A DNA stretch of 64,000 bases, from positions 1 through 64,000 of the forward strand of contig JACKEY010000020.1 of assembly GCA_020632755.1 (NCBI GenBank). The letters run 5' to 3'. A program made the position numbers and the translations under genes. The notes under the pieces were generated by a model. That model did not search any database and had not been told where the DNA came from. It saw only the letters and a list, made by a program, of their open reading frames with translations. Below, piece by piece: positions 32,943 through 41,629 of this stretch (position 1 is its first letter; each line of letters begins with the position of its first letter). Origin of the DNA: Alphaproteobacteria bacterium (GTDB lineage Bacteria; Myxococcota_A; UBA796; UBA2385).

Positions 32943-33758
32943 ATGCTCAAGCACTTCCTCAACCCGCCCAACTGGTTCACCTCGGCCAGCATGTTCTGCG
33001 GGCTGTACAGCATCCTGCTGGCGACCGGCGTCGACGGCGAGCCCAACTTCTACCGGGCAGCCTGGATGCTGGTGTTCGCAGGCATCTTCGACATGCTCGA
33101 CGGCCGCGTGGCGCGCATGACCGGCACCGGCAGCGCGTTCGGCATCCAGCTGGACAGCCTGGCCGACGTGGTCAGCTTCGGCATCGCCCCCGCCGTCCTG
33201 GTCTACGCCTGGGGCCTGCGCGACCTGGGCCCCGTCGGCCTGGGCATCGCCTTCTTCTTCTTCCTGTGCGGCACCTTCCGGCTGGCGCGGTTCAACCTGA
33301 CCGCCGACGGCAGCAAGAGCACCCACAGCGAAGGCCTGACCATCACGATGGGCGGCGGCACCGTCGCGGCCCTGGTCATGGCGCACGCCGCCAACGACCT
33401 GGGCGTGGTCGAGCACCCCGTGCAGGTCGCCGGCTTCACCGTCGCCCTGTCCGTGATGATGGTCAGCCGGCTGCGCTTCTTCGGCTGGTCCGCCCTGCGG
33501 CTGCGGCCCCAGCACATGATGCTGGTCGCGCTCGGCATGGGCATCGTCGCCTTCGTCTGCCTGCAGTACCGCTGGGCCAGCGCCTTCCTGGCCATCGCCA
33601 GCCTGTACCTGTCGGCCGCCATGGTCGACAACATGATGGCCATCGTGCGCCGCGAGCCCGGCCCGCACATCGAAGACCCGCTGGGCCTGGGCCTGGACGA
33701 GCTCGACGACGCGGACGAAGAAGCCAGCGTCGTGCGCGCGGAGCGCCGCGACCGGTGA
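32943..33758 (+). CDS. pssA: CDP-diacylglycerol--serine O-phosphatidyltransferase
   Basis: The 271-residue integral membrane enzyme has the CDP-alcohol phosphatidyltransferase motif as DMLDGRVARM then GSAFGIQLDSLAD, with all four Asp residues. It has six to eight hydrophobic helices and a short acidic C-terminal tail (DELDDADEEAS). It makes phosphatidylserine from CDP-diacylglycerol and serine, the route to phosphatidylethanolamine. The N-terminal MLKHFLNPPNWFTSASMFCG is typical of the bacterial PssA type rather than PgsA. No psd (decarboxylase) gene is adjacent. The stop codon overlaps the GTG start of the next gene by four bases. Confidence 0.9.
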   Translation: MLKHFLNPPNWFTSASMFCGLYSILLATGVDGEPNFYRAAWMLVFAGIFDMLDGRVARMTGTGSAFGIQLDSLADVVSFGIAPAVLVYAWGLRDLGPVGLGIAFFFFLCGTFRLARFNLTADGSKSTHSEGLTITMGGGTVAALVMAHAANDLGVVEHPVQVAGFTVALSVMMVSRLRFFGWSALRLRPQHMMLVALGMGIVAFVCLQYRWASAFLAIASLYLSAAMVDNMMAIVRREPGPHIEDPLGLGLDELDDADEEASVVRAERRDR

Positions 33759-34774
33759 GTCCGGTGGATCGCTCGCCGGCCGCCATGCGGCAGCGCCGGC
33801 AGCAGGCCGCTGATCGCCGCCGCCGGGACGCCGTCGGCTGGCTGGACCGCTTCGAGGCCCTGGCCGACGGCCCCGCGCCCTTCGTGCACCGCCACGACGG
33901 CGGCGGGTCCTTTCACGTCGTGGTCGGCGTCTGCGTACACGGCGACGAGGTCGGCACCCTGCCCGCGGCCGTGGCCCTGATCGACGACCTGCGACAGGGC
34001 CGGCGGCGGTTCGGCGGCCGGCTGGACATCGTGCTGGGCAACCCCGGCGCCGTGCGGGCGGGCACGCGGTGCGTGGACAGCGACCTGAACCGCGTCTTCG
34101 TGCCCGACCGGGCCGACGACACCGAGGGCCGCCGGGCCGGCGCGCTCATGCCGCTCTTCGATGCCTGCGACCTGTTCGTCGACCTGCACCAGACCGGCGC
34201 GCCGACCCTGGCGCCCTTCTACACCCTGCCCTGGCGGCGCCGGGACGACGACTGGGCCCGCGCCCTCGGCGCGTCGCACCTGTGGGTCACCCGACGGTCG
34301 GGCGAGTCCTTCAGCCCCGGCACCTGCTGCGCAGACGAGTACGTGCGCGCCCAGGGCAAGCCCGGCCTGACCGTCGAGCTGTCGCGCAAGGGCATCGACG
34401 GGCAGACCACCCGGCACACCACCGAGATCCTGGACCGCCTGCTGGTGCTGGCCGAGACCCCCGGCGACATCCAGGCCGCCGCCGCCGCGTCGCGCCCCCT
34501 GCGCTACCTGCAGACCGTGCACCGCGAGCCCTTCGTCGACGCGCGCCAGCAGCTGCGGCCCGAGCTCTGCAACCTGATGCCGGTGCACGCCCATGAGCTC
34601 CTCTCCGTTCCCCAGAGCCCCCTCGTGATCGCGCCGCGGGCCGGCGTCCTCCTCTTCCCCAAGTTCCCCCCGCGCGACGCCGACGGGCGGGCGAAGGGCC
34701 CGGTGACCGGCGAGCTGTTTCACCTGGCGGCGGAGCTGGAGGGGCACCCGGCTGAGGTGTGGGGGGAGGCGTGA
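33755..34774 (+). CDS. Succinylglutamate desuccinylase/aspartoacylase-family zinc hydrolase
   Basis: The 339-residue protein has the AstE/AspA zinc sites: VGVCVHGDEVGT (His and Glu), then DLFVDLHQTGAP with the second zinc His, and GLTVELSRKG with the likely catalytic Glu. The arginine-binding segment RCVDSDLNRVF also matches the family (D-L-N-R). Family members cleave N-acyl amino acids. The substrate is unknown because no arginine-succinyltransferase gene is adjacent. It starts at a GTG overlapping the pssA stop. It ends one base before the convergent spermidine-synthase-like gene. Confidence 0.85.
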   Translation: MSPVDRSPAAMRQRRQQAADRRRRDAVGWLDRFEALADGPAPFVHRHDGGGSFHVVVGVCVHGDEVGTLPAAVALIDDLRQGRRRFGGRLDIVLGNPGAVRAGTRCVDSDLNRVFVPDRADDTEGRRAGALMPLFDACDLFVDLHQTGAPTLAPFYTLPWRRRDDDWARALGASHLWVTRRSGESFSPGTCCADEYVRAQGKPGLTVELSRKGIDGQTTRHTTEILDRLLVLAETPGDIQAAAAASRPLRYLQTVHREPFVDARQQLRPELCNLMPVHAHELLSVPQSPLVIAPRAGVLLFPKFPPRDADGRAKGPVTGELFHLAAELEGHPAEVWGEA

Positions 34775-34775
34775 G

Positions 34776-37421
34776 CTACTCCTCCAGCTCCTCCAACAGC
34801 TCCCCCTGCCACGCGTCGTACATGCCCTCGAGCTCCTCGTCGTCGGGGGCGAGCTTGTAGGCCTCCTTGACGACGACCAGTGCCTCGACCAGCCGCTCGC
34901 GGCGGTGGTAGGAGCGGGCGAGCTCCTTGAGCCCCTCGACCCCCTCGACCGCGTCCAGGGGCAGCTTGCGCTCCTCGCGGTCGCCCAGCAGGGCCCGGAA
35001 GTTGGCTTCGGCCGTGTCTTCGTGCAGGTGCAGGGGGGCGCTGTACTCGATGCGCATGTTGTCGTCGGTGTTGACGGGCACGTCGCCGGCGAAGGCCATG
35101 ATCTGGTCGTGATCGAGCTGGTAGCGGGTCAGCAGGTCGTAGGGGCCGACGATGTGGATGCCGGCCAGCTCGAAGGTGATGTCTTCGTCGATGTCCCACA
35201 GCCGGCCCAGGGCGTCGACGCCGATGTCCAGCGGCCGGTCGCTGCCGATGAGCACCAGGTCGGCGTCTTCGATGGTGCTGAACAGGCGGACGTGGGGGTA
35301 GACGCTGGCGAAGGTCTTGACCAGGGTGCGCAGATCGTCCTGGTTCATGCCGTACATCTGGACCCACTGGGACCAGACGCCGCCGGGCTTGAGCTTGCGC
35401 TTGCCCAGGGTGAAGAATTCCTGGGTGAACAGGTTGGACACGCCGCTCAGCCAGGGGTTGCTGGGCTCGCTGACGACGACGTCGTAGGTGCCGTCGGGGA
35501 CGAGGGTGATGTGGTTGCGCCCGTCGTTGGCGATGAGCGTCGTCCGCGGGTCGTCCAGCGGCCGGTGGTTGTACTCGTCGAACAGGTGGCTGGCTTCGAG
35601 GATGGCTGGCTCGAGCTCGATGATGTCGATGTGCTCGAGGCGCGAGTTCAGGGTCACGGCCCCGGCGGTGATGCCGCTGGCGAGCCCGATGACGACGGCC
35701 TGCTTCGCGTCGGGGTGGAAGGCGAAGGGCAGCTGGGCGCACAGCACCTGGGTCGGCATGTCGATGCTGGTGCTGGCGTCGACCTTGCCGTTGTTGGCGA
35801 GCCAGATGTTGTCGGTGGACCGGGACTGGGCGACGGTGACGACGCTGCTGAGGCCTTCGTCGTAGAACAGCAGGTCGTAGGGTTCGACGGCGAAGGCGTA
35901 GACGCCCGCACGGGTGCGGTCGGACAGGTCACCGGCGTACTTGTACATGCCGGCGGTCATCAAGAGCGGTTCCCACGGGGGCGGCTTCCAGGCGACCAGC
36001 CCGACGGCCCACAGCCCGGCGATGGCCCAGCCGACGACGACCCCCCTGCGGCCGCGGGTCCACTCGGCGGCGCCGATGGCCAGCACGGCGGCCAGCACGT
36101 TGAGCCCGATGGCCAGGATGCTGGTCCGTGTGACGTGCAGCTGCGGCAGGAAGACCAGGCTGCCCAGCGCGGCGCCGAAGATGCCGCCGACGGTGTTCCA
36201 GCCGTAGAGGGTGCCGACGGGGCCGCCCAGGGCGTCGTGATCGTCGGCCGCGGCCCGCACCAGGAAGGGGAAGGCGGCGCCCATGCAGGCCGCCGCGGGG
36301 AAGGTCACGAGCAGCGCGATGAACAGCTTGGCCGGCCAGATCCACTCCAGCGCGTTCGCTTCTTCGAAGACGCCGAACAGGGCCGTGAACAGGTAGGGCA
36401 GCTCGCCGTAGGCGTACATCGTGCCCCAGGTCAGCACGGCGACGCCGAGCTCGAGGGCCGCCAGGCCGGTGAGCACGCCGGCGTGGCCGAAGCGCCGGTA
36501 GACCCGGTCGGCCAGCCCACCGCCGGTCCAGCCGCCGGTGCCGATGCCGATCAGGAAGGCCAGCAGCATGATGCTGAAGGCGTAGGCGCTGCCGCCCAGG
36601 TTCAGGCCGAGCACCCGGAACCAGGCGACCTCCAGCACCAGGCCCGAGAAGCCGGCCAGGAAGGCCACGGCGGCCAGCAGGAAGAAGCCCGCACCCGCGC
36701 GCTTGCGCTCGGCCCGCGGCGCCGGCGCGATCTCGCCGGCCCGGGTGGCGATGGCGATGGCCAGGACACAGAGCAGGGCGTTGCCGCCGGCGGTGAGCCA
36801 GGTGGTGGACGTCAGGCCCAGCCGGGGCAGCAGGACGAAGCCGGCCAGGCCGGTGCCGACGACGGCGCCGATGGTGTTGGCGCCGTACAGGCGGCCGACG
36901 CGCTCGCCGGCGTCGCTGGTGGACGCGCGCTGGGCGTCGTGGGTCTCGGGGCTGGTCGCGAACCGGGCCAGGAAGGGCAGGGTCGCGCCCATGCAGGTCG
37001 TGGGCGGCAGCAGCAGGATGCCGAGCAGCACGAACTGGAAGGAGAAGAAGGCGCCGGGGCTGGGTTCGTTGGCGCGCCAGAACTCGAGGTAGACCGGCTC
37101 GACCAGGTCGAGGAGGAAGGGGAAGGCCAGGGCGTAGAGCCCGATGAGCGCTTCGAGGATGGCGTAGGTCAGGATGGGCTTCTTCGCCGTGTCGGCGAAG
37201 CGCCCGCCCAGGAAACCGCCGGCGGCCAGGCCGGTCATGAAGGCGGCGAGCACGGTGGCCACGGCGAGCTGGCTGGTGCCGACGACCAGGTGCAGCTGGC
37301 GCACCCACAGGGTCTGGTAGACGAGCGAGGTCGCGCCGCTGAACACGAACAGCGGGACCAGGGCCCGCACCGCGTTGCGCTGGCGGAAGGCGAGGGCGTC
37401 GTTGTCGGCGGAGGCGCTCAC
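34776..37421 (-). CDS. Fused MFS-like membrane/spermidine-synthase-like protein
   Basis: The 881-residue protein begins (GTG at 37421) with SASADNDALAFRQRNAVRAL and then about 12 hydrophobic helices in two sets. Set 1 includes FSGATSLVYQTLWVRQLHLV; set 2 includes FLAGFSGLVLEVAWFRVLGL. A spermidine-synthase-type methyltransferase fold follows from about residue 540 with VVIGLASGITAGAV, IDIIELEPAI, NDGRNHITL and VSEPSNPWLSG. A C-terminal helical TPR-like tail (SYHRRERLVEALVVVKEAYK) ends it. Such fusions are widespread in Myxococcota and are unlikely to make spermidine, because the domain lacks clear polyamine-binding acidic residues in the places I can see. Function is unknown; likely a membrane transporter coupled to a soluble domain. 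Confidence 0.82.
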   Translation of the reverse strand: MSASADNDALAFRQRNAVRALVPLFVFSGATSLVYQTLWVRQLHLVVGTSQLAVATVLAAFMTGLAAGGFLGGRFADTAKKPILTYAILEALIGLYALAFPFLLDLVEPVYLEFWRANEPSPGAFFSFQFVLLGILLLPPTTCMGATLPFLARFATSPETHDAQRASTSDAGERVGRLYGANTIGAVVGTGLAGFVLLPRLGLTSTTWLTAGGNALLCVLAIAIATRAGEIAPAPRAERKRAGAGFFLLAAVAFLAGFSGLVLEVAWFRVLGLNLGGSAYAFSIMLLAFLIGIGTGGWTGGGLADRVYRRFGHAGVLTGLAALELGVAVLTWGTMYAYGELPYLFTALFGVFEEANALEWIWPAKLFIALLVTFPAAACMGAAFPFLVRAAADDHDALGGPVGTLYGWNTVGGIFGAALGSLVFLPQLHVTRTSILAIGLNVLAAVLAIGAAEWTRGRRGVVVGWAIAGLWAVGLVAWKPPPWEPLLMTAGMYKYAGDLSDRTRAGVYAFAVEPYDLLFYDEGLSSVVTVAQSRSTDNIWLANNGKVDASTSIDMPTQVLCAQLPFAFHPDAKQAVVIGLASGITAGAVTLNSRLEHIDIIELEPAILEASHLFDEYNHRPLDDPRTTLIANDGRNHITLVPDGTYDVVVSEPSNPWLSGVSNLFTQEFFTLGKRKLKPGGVWSQWVQMYGMNQDDLRTLVKTFASVYPHVRLFSTIEDADLVLIGSDRPLDIGVDALGRLWDIDEDITFELAGIHIVGPYDLLTRYQLDHDQIMAFAGDVPVNTDDNMRIEYSAPLHLHEDTAEANFRALLGDREERKLPLDAVEGVEGLKELARSYHRRERLVEALVVVKEAYKLAPDDEELEGMYDAWQGELLEELEE

Positions 37422-37518
37422 GGCGACCCTGGGGAAGAAGGGGTGGGAGCGGGCCGAGCTTGATAGCCTGCGGACTGTTCTTCCGCCCTGTGTCCCCCTG
37501 CCTGTCGGAGCGGCCTCC

Positions 37519-39543
37519 GTGGCTGACGCCCTCTTCCCCCACCAGAAGCTGGACTGGCTCATCAGCCGCCTCGAGGACAAGGTCCACGAGCGGCCCGACG
37601 ACCCCCAGGCCCGACTCGAGCTCGCCCGCGCCCTCATCTCCCGCGGGCTGTTCCACAGCGGCATGCGCGACGGCGCCGAGCGCGAGTGCAACCGCGCCTT
37701 CGGCACCCTGCGCAAGGTGCTGCAGGAAGACCCGGGCAACGCGGAAGCCCACACCCTGGCCGGCCTGGCGCTGCTCGGCATGTCGCGGCCCGAAGGCGCG
37801 CTGAAGTACCTGGACCAGGCGCTGCGGCTGGACCCGGAGCGTGCCGATCTGCGGCTGGCGCTGGGCATGCTGGCCCGCGAACAGGGCGATCTGGGCGCCG
37901 CCGTGCGCCAGTGCGAGGGCGCCTGCCGCAAGGCCCCCGACAGCTGGGAGACCCACACGTCGCTGGCCCGCGCGCTGATGGACCTGGCCCGGTCCCAGGG
38001 CTGGCCCCAGCGGCTGGTCGAGCGCAGCCAGTTCCACCTGGTGCGCGCCCTGCGGCTGGGCGCCCCGCCGGACCAGCAGGCCCCGCTGTTCCGCGACATG
38101 GGCATCACCTGCATGCGCACCGGCCGGCACCGCGACGCCGAGAAGTTCTTCATCCGCCTGCGCGAGCACGACCGCTTCCGCACCGAAGCCAGCCTGCACC
38201 TGGGCCGCGTCGCCTACGAGCTCGGCAAGTACAACAACGCCATCCAGCACTTCCGCGCCTACCTGCGCGACCGCCCCGAAGACGCCGACGTGCTGGCCCG
38301 CGTCGCCATGTGCTGGTTCCAGCTGGGCGAGTTCAGCCGGGCGCGAGAAGCCTGCAACCAGGCCCTGATGCGCGAGCCCATGCACCTCGAAGCCCGCCAG
38401 GCCCTGGGCGCCACCCTGCTCGAAGAAGGCCAGCCCAACGAAGCCCTGCGCGTGTTCCGCGAGACGCTCAAGGAAGTGCCCGGCTACCTGCCGGCCTACC
38501 TCGAGATGGTCCGCACCCGCCGCCGGGGCGGGGACGGCGGCTGGCTGCAGCAGGCGCTCACGACCGAAGTCCGCAACCACGACCGGCTGCCCCAGGGCGG
38601 CCGCAGCGGGGCCCGGACCCTGACCCGCCAGCGGGTCGGCGTCGTGCTGGACGAGCTCAAGGCGCTGGGCCCCGGCAGCGTCGGCGGCGTGCTGTCCAGC
38701 ATCGAACACACCCAGGACGAGGGCCTGCGCTTCCAGCTGTGGGAGTCCGCCTGCGACATGGCCGTCGGGGCCGTGGCCGACCGGGCCAGCAGCCGCCTGC
38801 GCGCGGCCGGCACCAGCTACGGGCCGGCGCTCGGCGCCGAAGCCCTGGCCGGCGCGGGGGCCTTGCCCGACCCGGTGCTGATCGAGGGCCTGAACCTGGA
38901 CGAGGGCGACATCAAGAAGGCCGCCGTCGACCGCTACCCGCCGGCCGACGACGTGCGGAAGCACCGCGAGCAGCTGGCCAAGGAGCGGGATCGCGCCCGG
39001 GCCCACCAGGCCATGCTGTTGGTCGCCATCGGTGCCCGCCGCAGCGCCGCCGGCAAGGCGCTGCTGCGCGACTGGGCCGAGACCGCCGACCCGGAATTGG
39101 CCAGCGCCGCCTGGGCCGCCCTGGCCATGTACGGCGAGCCCGAAGCCACCCGCCGGCTGCGCGATCGCGCCGTGCAGCGCGGTGCCGTGCCCGTGGTCGA
39201 GCGGCTGCTGTCCGGCGTCACCCCGGCCGCTGGCACCCAGCCCCGCCGGGTCAGCGACGGCGAGCACACCCGCTGCAGCACCTGCGGCCGCGCCCCGCAC
39301 GAGGTCAGCCACATGATGGCCGGCGGCGACAGCGTCATCTGCGACCGCTGCGTCATGCGCATCGCCACCCACCGCCGCAGCATGACCGCGGCCGACGACG
39401 CGGTCTGCAACCTGTGCCACCGCACCCACTTCGAGGCCGCGGTGTTCACCTACAACGGCCACCAGATCTGCAACCACTGCCTGGAGCTCAGCCTCGGCCT
39501 GCTCGAGCGGGAAGAGGTCGATCGTTTCCTGGCCGAGTGGTGA
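37519..39543 (+). CDS. TPR protein with two C-terminal ClpX-type zinc-binding domains
   Basis: The 674-residue protein has TPR repeats from about residue 40 to 330 (AEAHTLAGLALLGMSRPEGA, VAYELGKYNNAIQHFRAYL, EARQALGATLLEEGQPNEAL) and a helical, HEAT-like middle (about 350-570). Two C-terminal zinc domains follow. The first, Cys586-Cys589 and Cys608-Cys611, reads CSTCGRAPHEVSHMMAGG then ICDRC, close to the ClpX N-terminal zinc domain. The second, Cys630-Cys633 and Cys651-Cys654, reads CNLCHRTHFEAAVF then ICNHC. No ATPase follows, so it could dock ClpX-type substrates or adaptors. The GTG at 37519 follows no strong ribosome-binding site, and the frame upstream is not convincing. It is divergent from the fusion gene. 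Confidence 0.85.
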   Translation: MADALFPHQKLDWLISRLEDKVHERPDDPQARLELARALISRGLFHSGMRDGAERECNRAFGTLRKVLQEDPGNAEAHTLAGLALLGMSRPEGALKYLDQALRLDPERADLRLALGMLAREQGDLGAAVRQCEGACRKAPDSWETHTSLARALMDLARSQGWPQRLVERSQFHLVRALRLGAPPDQQAPLFRDMGITCMRTGRHRDAEKFFIRLREHDRFRTEASLHLGRVAYELGKYNNAIQHFRAYLRDRPEDADVLARVAMCWFQLGEFSRAREACNQALMREPMHLEARQALGATLLEEGQPNEALRVFRETLKEVPGYLPAYLEMVRTRRRGGDGGWLQQALTTEVRNHDRLPQGGRSGARTLTRQRVGVVLDELKALGPGSVGGVLSSIEHTQDEGLRFQLWESACDMAVGAVADRASSRLRAAGTSYGPALGAEALAGAGALPDPVLIEGLNLDEGDIKKAAVDRYPPADDVRKHREQLAKERDRARAHQAMLLVAIGARRSAAGKALLRDWAETADPELASAAWAALAMYGEPEATRRLRDRAVQRGAVPVVERLLSGVTPAAGTQPRRVSDGEHTRCSTCGRAPHEVSHMMAGGDSVICDRCVMRIATHRRSMTAADDAVCNLCHRTHFEAAVFTYNGHQICNHCLELSLGLLEREEVDRFLAEW

Positions 39544-39565
39544 GGATGCGTCCGACGGTGCGATC

Positions 39566-40552
39566 GTGACGGCCGCGCGCTTCGCCCGCTTCGCCCGGGT
39601 CGACCAGGCGGTCACGCGGGTCCACGAGGGTGTGCTCGCCTGGACGCGGAGCGTCCTCCAGGACGCCGGCATCGGTGACGTGGATGTGCGGGACGCCTTC
39701 TCGCTCGCGGGCGACACGGAACCACACGTGGTGGTCCACCCCCTCCGGGTCGCTTCCGGGCTGGTCGAAGAGCGCCAGGGCCGCCCCGTCCAGCTGCTCG
39801 GCACCGTGCATGCGCCGGACCGTACGGTGCCGAGGGGGGACTCGCCCGTGGCACTCCTCGCTCGGGTGATGTCAGAGGTGACGATCGCTCTGTACGCAGG
39901 CGCGGGCGGCGGCGCCCCTGGCCACGCTCCCGCCGGCCCGCGGGCGCTCAGGCCGCTCGCCGAGCTGCCCGAGCCCCTGCGAGCCTGGCTGGAGGCCCAG
40001 GACGGCCCCGGATGGGTGGTGGACGGGCCGAAGCCGGGCAGGTTCGGGAGTCTTCCGTCGCTCTTGTGGCGCCCGGGGATCGCCAGCTCCGTCCACTACC
40101 TGCTCGCGGGCGCGGCGGCGGCCGACACCCGCGGCGGGACCGCCGCCACGACAGGCCTGCTGTCGGCGCTCTCCGTCGTCGCGACGGCGGCCAGGCTCGA
40201 CGGGACGCTGTCGGTGGACCTGCCGGCTCCCTGGGCCCAGCCTGCGCTGCTGGCCGGCTACCTCGGCGTCCTGGCACGGTCCCTCGAGGAAGACCCCGCC
40301 GCTCGGAGCCGCCTCCCAGCCGAGCTGGGTCCTGATGTGCCGTCCCTGCTGCGCGAGGCGGCCGGGGTCGTCGTCACGCCCCACCCGCCCCACGAGGTCT
40401 CGCTGGAGCCGACCCAGGATCTCGGCGATGACGAGCGCGTCCGCCTGATGCAGGTCCTCGGGCGTCCGCTGATGGGCGCGCCGGGTTTCCAGGTCGGCAT
40501 CCACGTGGCGGAGCAAATCGAGTTCCAGCCGGCCGCAACCGTGCACCCGTAG
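39566..40552 (+). CDS. Uncharacterised protein, 328 residues
   Basis: The frame starts at a GTG 22 bp after the TPR-zinc gene. It has no signal peptide and no clear membrane helix, although AGAAAADTRGG and LLSALSVVATAARL are Ala-rich helices. It contains many Pro, Ala and Arg and a C-terminal segment RVRLMQVLGRPLMGAPGFQV. The family is not recognised. Codon choice seems a little less GC3-biased than that of the neighbours, judged by eye only. The adjoining phage-tail-like small gene makes a contractile-tail relation possible but unproven. Confidence 0.5.
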   Translation: MTAARFARFARVDQAVTRVHEGVLAWTRSVLQDAGIGDVDVRDAFSLAGDTEPHVVVHPLRVASGLVEERQGRPVQLLGTVHAPDRTVPRGDSPVALLARVMSEVTIALYAGAGGGAPGHAPAGPRALRPLAELPEPLRAWLEAQDGPGWVVDGPKPGRFGSLPSLLWRPGIASSVHYLLAGAAAADTRGGTAATTGLLSALSVVATAARLDGTLSVDLPAPWAQPALLAGYLGVLARSLEEDPAARSRLPAELGPDVPSLLREAAGVVVTPHPPHEVSLEPTQDLGDDERVRLMQVLGRPLMGAPGFQVGIHVAEQIEFQPAATVHP

Positions 40553-40644
40553 GCGCGCTGCGGTCGTCGCGCACGCCCGGCCGCCTCGTCTACGCTGGCG
40601 GGGGTCCACAGCGACCCGGTCCCCACTTCCCCGGAGTCGCCTGC

Positions 40645-40989
40645 ATGGCCTCCCCCGAGATCCCGTCCTACCGGATGACGGTCGAGCTGCCCGTGGGCTT
40701 CCTCGACCCCAAGGGTACGCGCCAGACCGCCGCCGAGGTCCGCGCCGTCACTGGCGCCGACGAGCTGTACATCGGCATGTCGCGCGAGTACACCGAGCAC
40801 CCCAACGACATGGTCTACAAGATGCTGCTGCTGGGCCGCTGCGTGACCCGGCTGGGCGACGAGACCATCGTCACCCTGTCCAACGTGCAGCAGCTGCACG
40901 CTCGCGACCTCCAGACGCTCGAGCGCGCCATCTACACGCTGACCTACGGATCGGACGCCCTGCCCGACGACGAGTCGCCGGGGGGGTGA
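40645..40989 (+). CDS. Phage-tail-assembly-chaperone-like small protein
   Basis: The 114-residue product contains RMTVELPVGFLDPKGTRQTA followed by AEVRAVTGADELYIG, a middle KMLLLGRCVTRLGDETIVT and a C-terminal VQQLHARDLQTLERAIYTLT then YG. This layout resembles small proteins found next to tail tube genes in phage-like contractile injection clusters (tail assembly chaperone type). I recall that pattern and have not searched. No sheath, tube, spike or baseplate gene lies within the window, so it is either an isolated remnant or an adaptor of a cluster elsewhere. The ATG at 40645 is preceded by CCGGAG. Confidence 0.5.
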   Translation: MASPEIPSYRMTVELPVGFLDPKGTRQTAAEVRAVTGADELYIGMSREYTEHPNDMVYKMLLLGRCVTRLGDETIVTLSNVQQLHARDLQTLERAIYTLTYGSDALPDDESPGG

Positions 40990-41008
40990 CAGGCCGACCG
41001 AGGGGTCT

Positions 41009-41036
41009 GGGTAGGCGAGGCCCGACGCCTCGAAGC
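41009..41036 (+). promoter_or_regulatory. Short AGGCG/CGCCT palindromic element upstream of a MYXO-CTERM gene
   Basis: GGGTAGGCGA-GGCCCGA-CGCCTCGAAGC lies about 90 bp upstream of the ATG at 41129. A related copy (GGGTAGGCGA-ATTGC-CGCCTCGAAGC) sits at 48561-48586 upstream of another MYXO-CTERM gene. The inverted arms AGGCG and CGCCT flank a spacer of variable length. Whether it binds a protein or forms an RNA structure is unknown. Confidence 0.45.
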
Positions 41037-41128
41037 AGAGCGGAACGGCGGTTCCGGGGGCTGAGCCCCGGGGGCGGTCTGCGGGCGCGGCTGCAGCGCT
41101 ATGTTGTGGGCCTTGCTTGGAGGCCCGG

Positions 41129-41629
41129 ATGCTCGCGGCCATGTGGTTCATCGGCGTCGCGCTCGCAGACGTCGAGATCGTGTCGGTCGACGCGACCCCC
41201 GCGACCTGCACGCCGGATGCGGAGCTCACGCTGACCGTCGAGGTCGCGTCGGATGGCGACGAGCCGTCCTTTGCGTGGACGCCGGACGCCGGGCTGGCCA
41301 GCCAGGGCGAAGGCGCCATCGAGCCGGCGTCCGACGCGGTCGCGACGATGCAGTGCCCGTCGTGCCCGCCGGGGGAAGACGGCGACGTCTACACCGTGCT
41401 GGTGCAGGTCGCGGACCCCGCAGGGCAGGCCGCCTTCGCGAGCGTGGAGATCCCCATGGACTGCGCCCTCCCCGACGACCCGAAGGGGTGCAGCGTCGCG
41501 CCCGGCGCGGGGGCGCTGGGTGGGCTGTGGCTTGCGGCGCTGGGGTGGGTGCGGCGGCGGTCTACTCCCCGATCCCCCACACCCCCGCCTCCTCGTCCCG
41601 GTAGATCGGCGCGCCAAGCTGCGCGGTGA
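41129..41629 (+). CDS. Secreted protein with MYXO-CTERM-like tail
   Basis: The 166-residue product starts at an ATG preceded by GGAGGCCCGG and has a signal peptide (MLAAMWFIGVALAD). A short beta-rich domain resembles a Big/PKD-like module (VEIVSVDATPATCTPDAELT, AFASVEIPMDC). The tail KGCSVAPGAGALGGLWLAAL plus GWVRRR matches the MYXO-CTERM plan. After RRR, about 22 more residues follow that overlap the 3' end of the convergent membrane-protein gene on the other strand by 68 bp. The tail after the Arg cluster is probably not functional. The probable role is a surface-anchored beta protein. Confidence 0.7.
   Translation: MLAAMWFIGVALADVEIVSVDATPATCTPDAELTLTVEVASDGDEPSFAWTPDAGLASQGEGAIEPASDAVATMQCPSCPPGEDGDVYTVLVQVADPAGQAAFASVEIPMDCALPDDPKGCSVAPGAGALGGLWLAALGWVRRRSTPRSPTPPPPRPGRSARQAAR

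Noticed and set aside
39566..40989. Start of a contractile injection system or prophage.
   Set aside because: Only one gene has tail-like features; sheath, tube, spike, baseplate and lysis genes are missing, and flanking genes are chromosomal housekeeping or surface genes.
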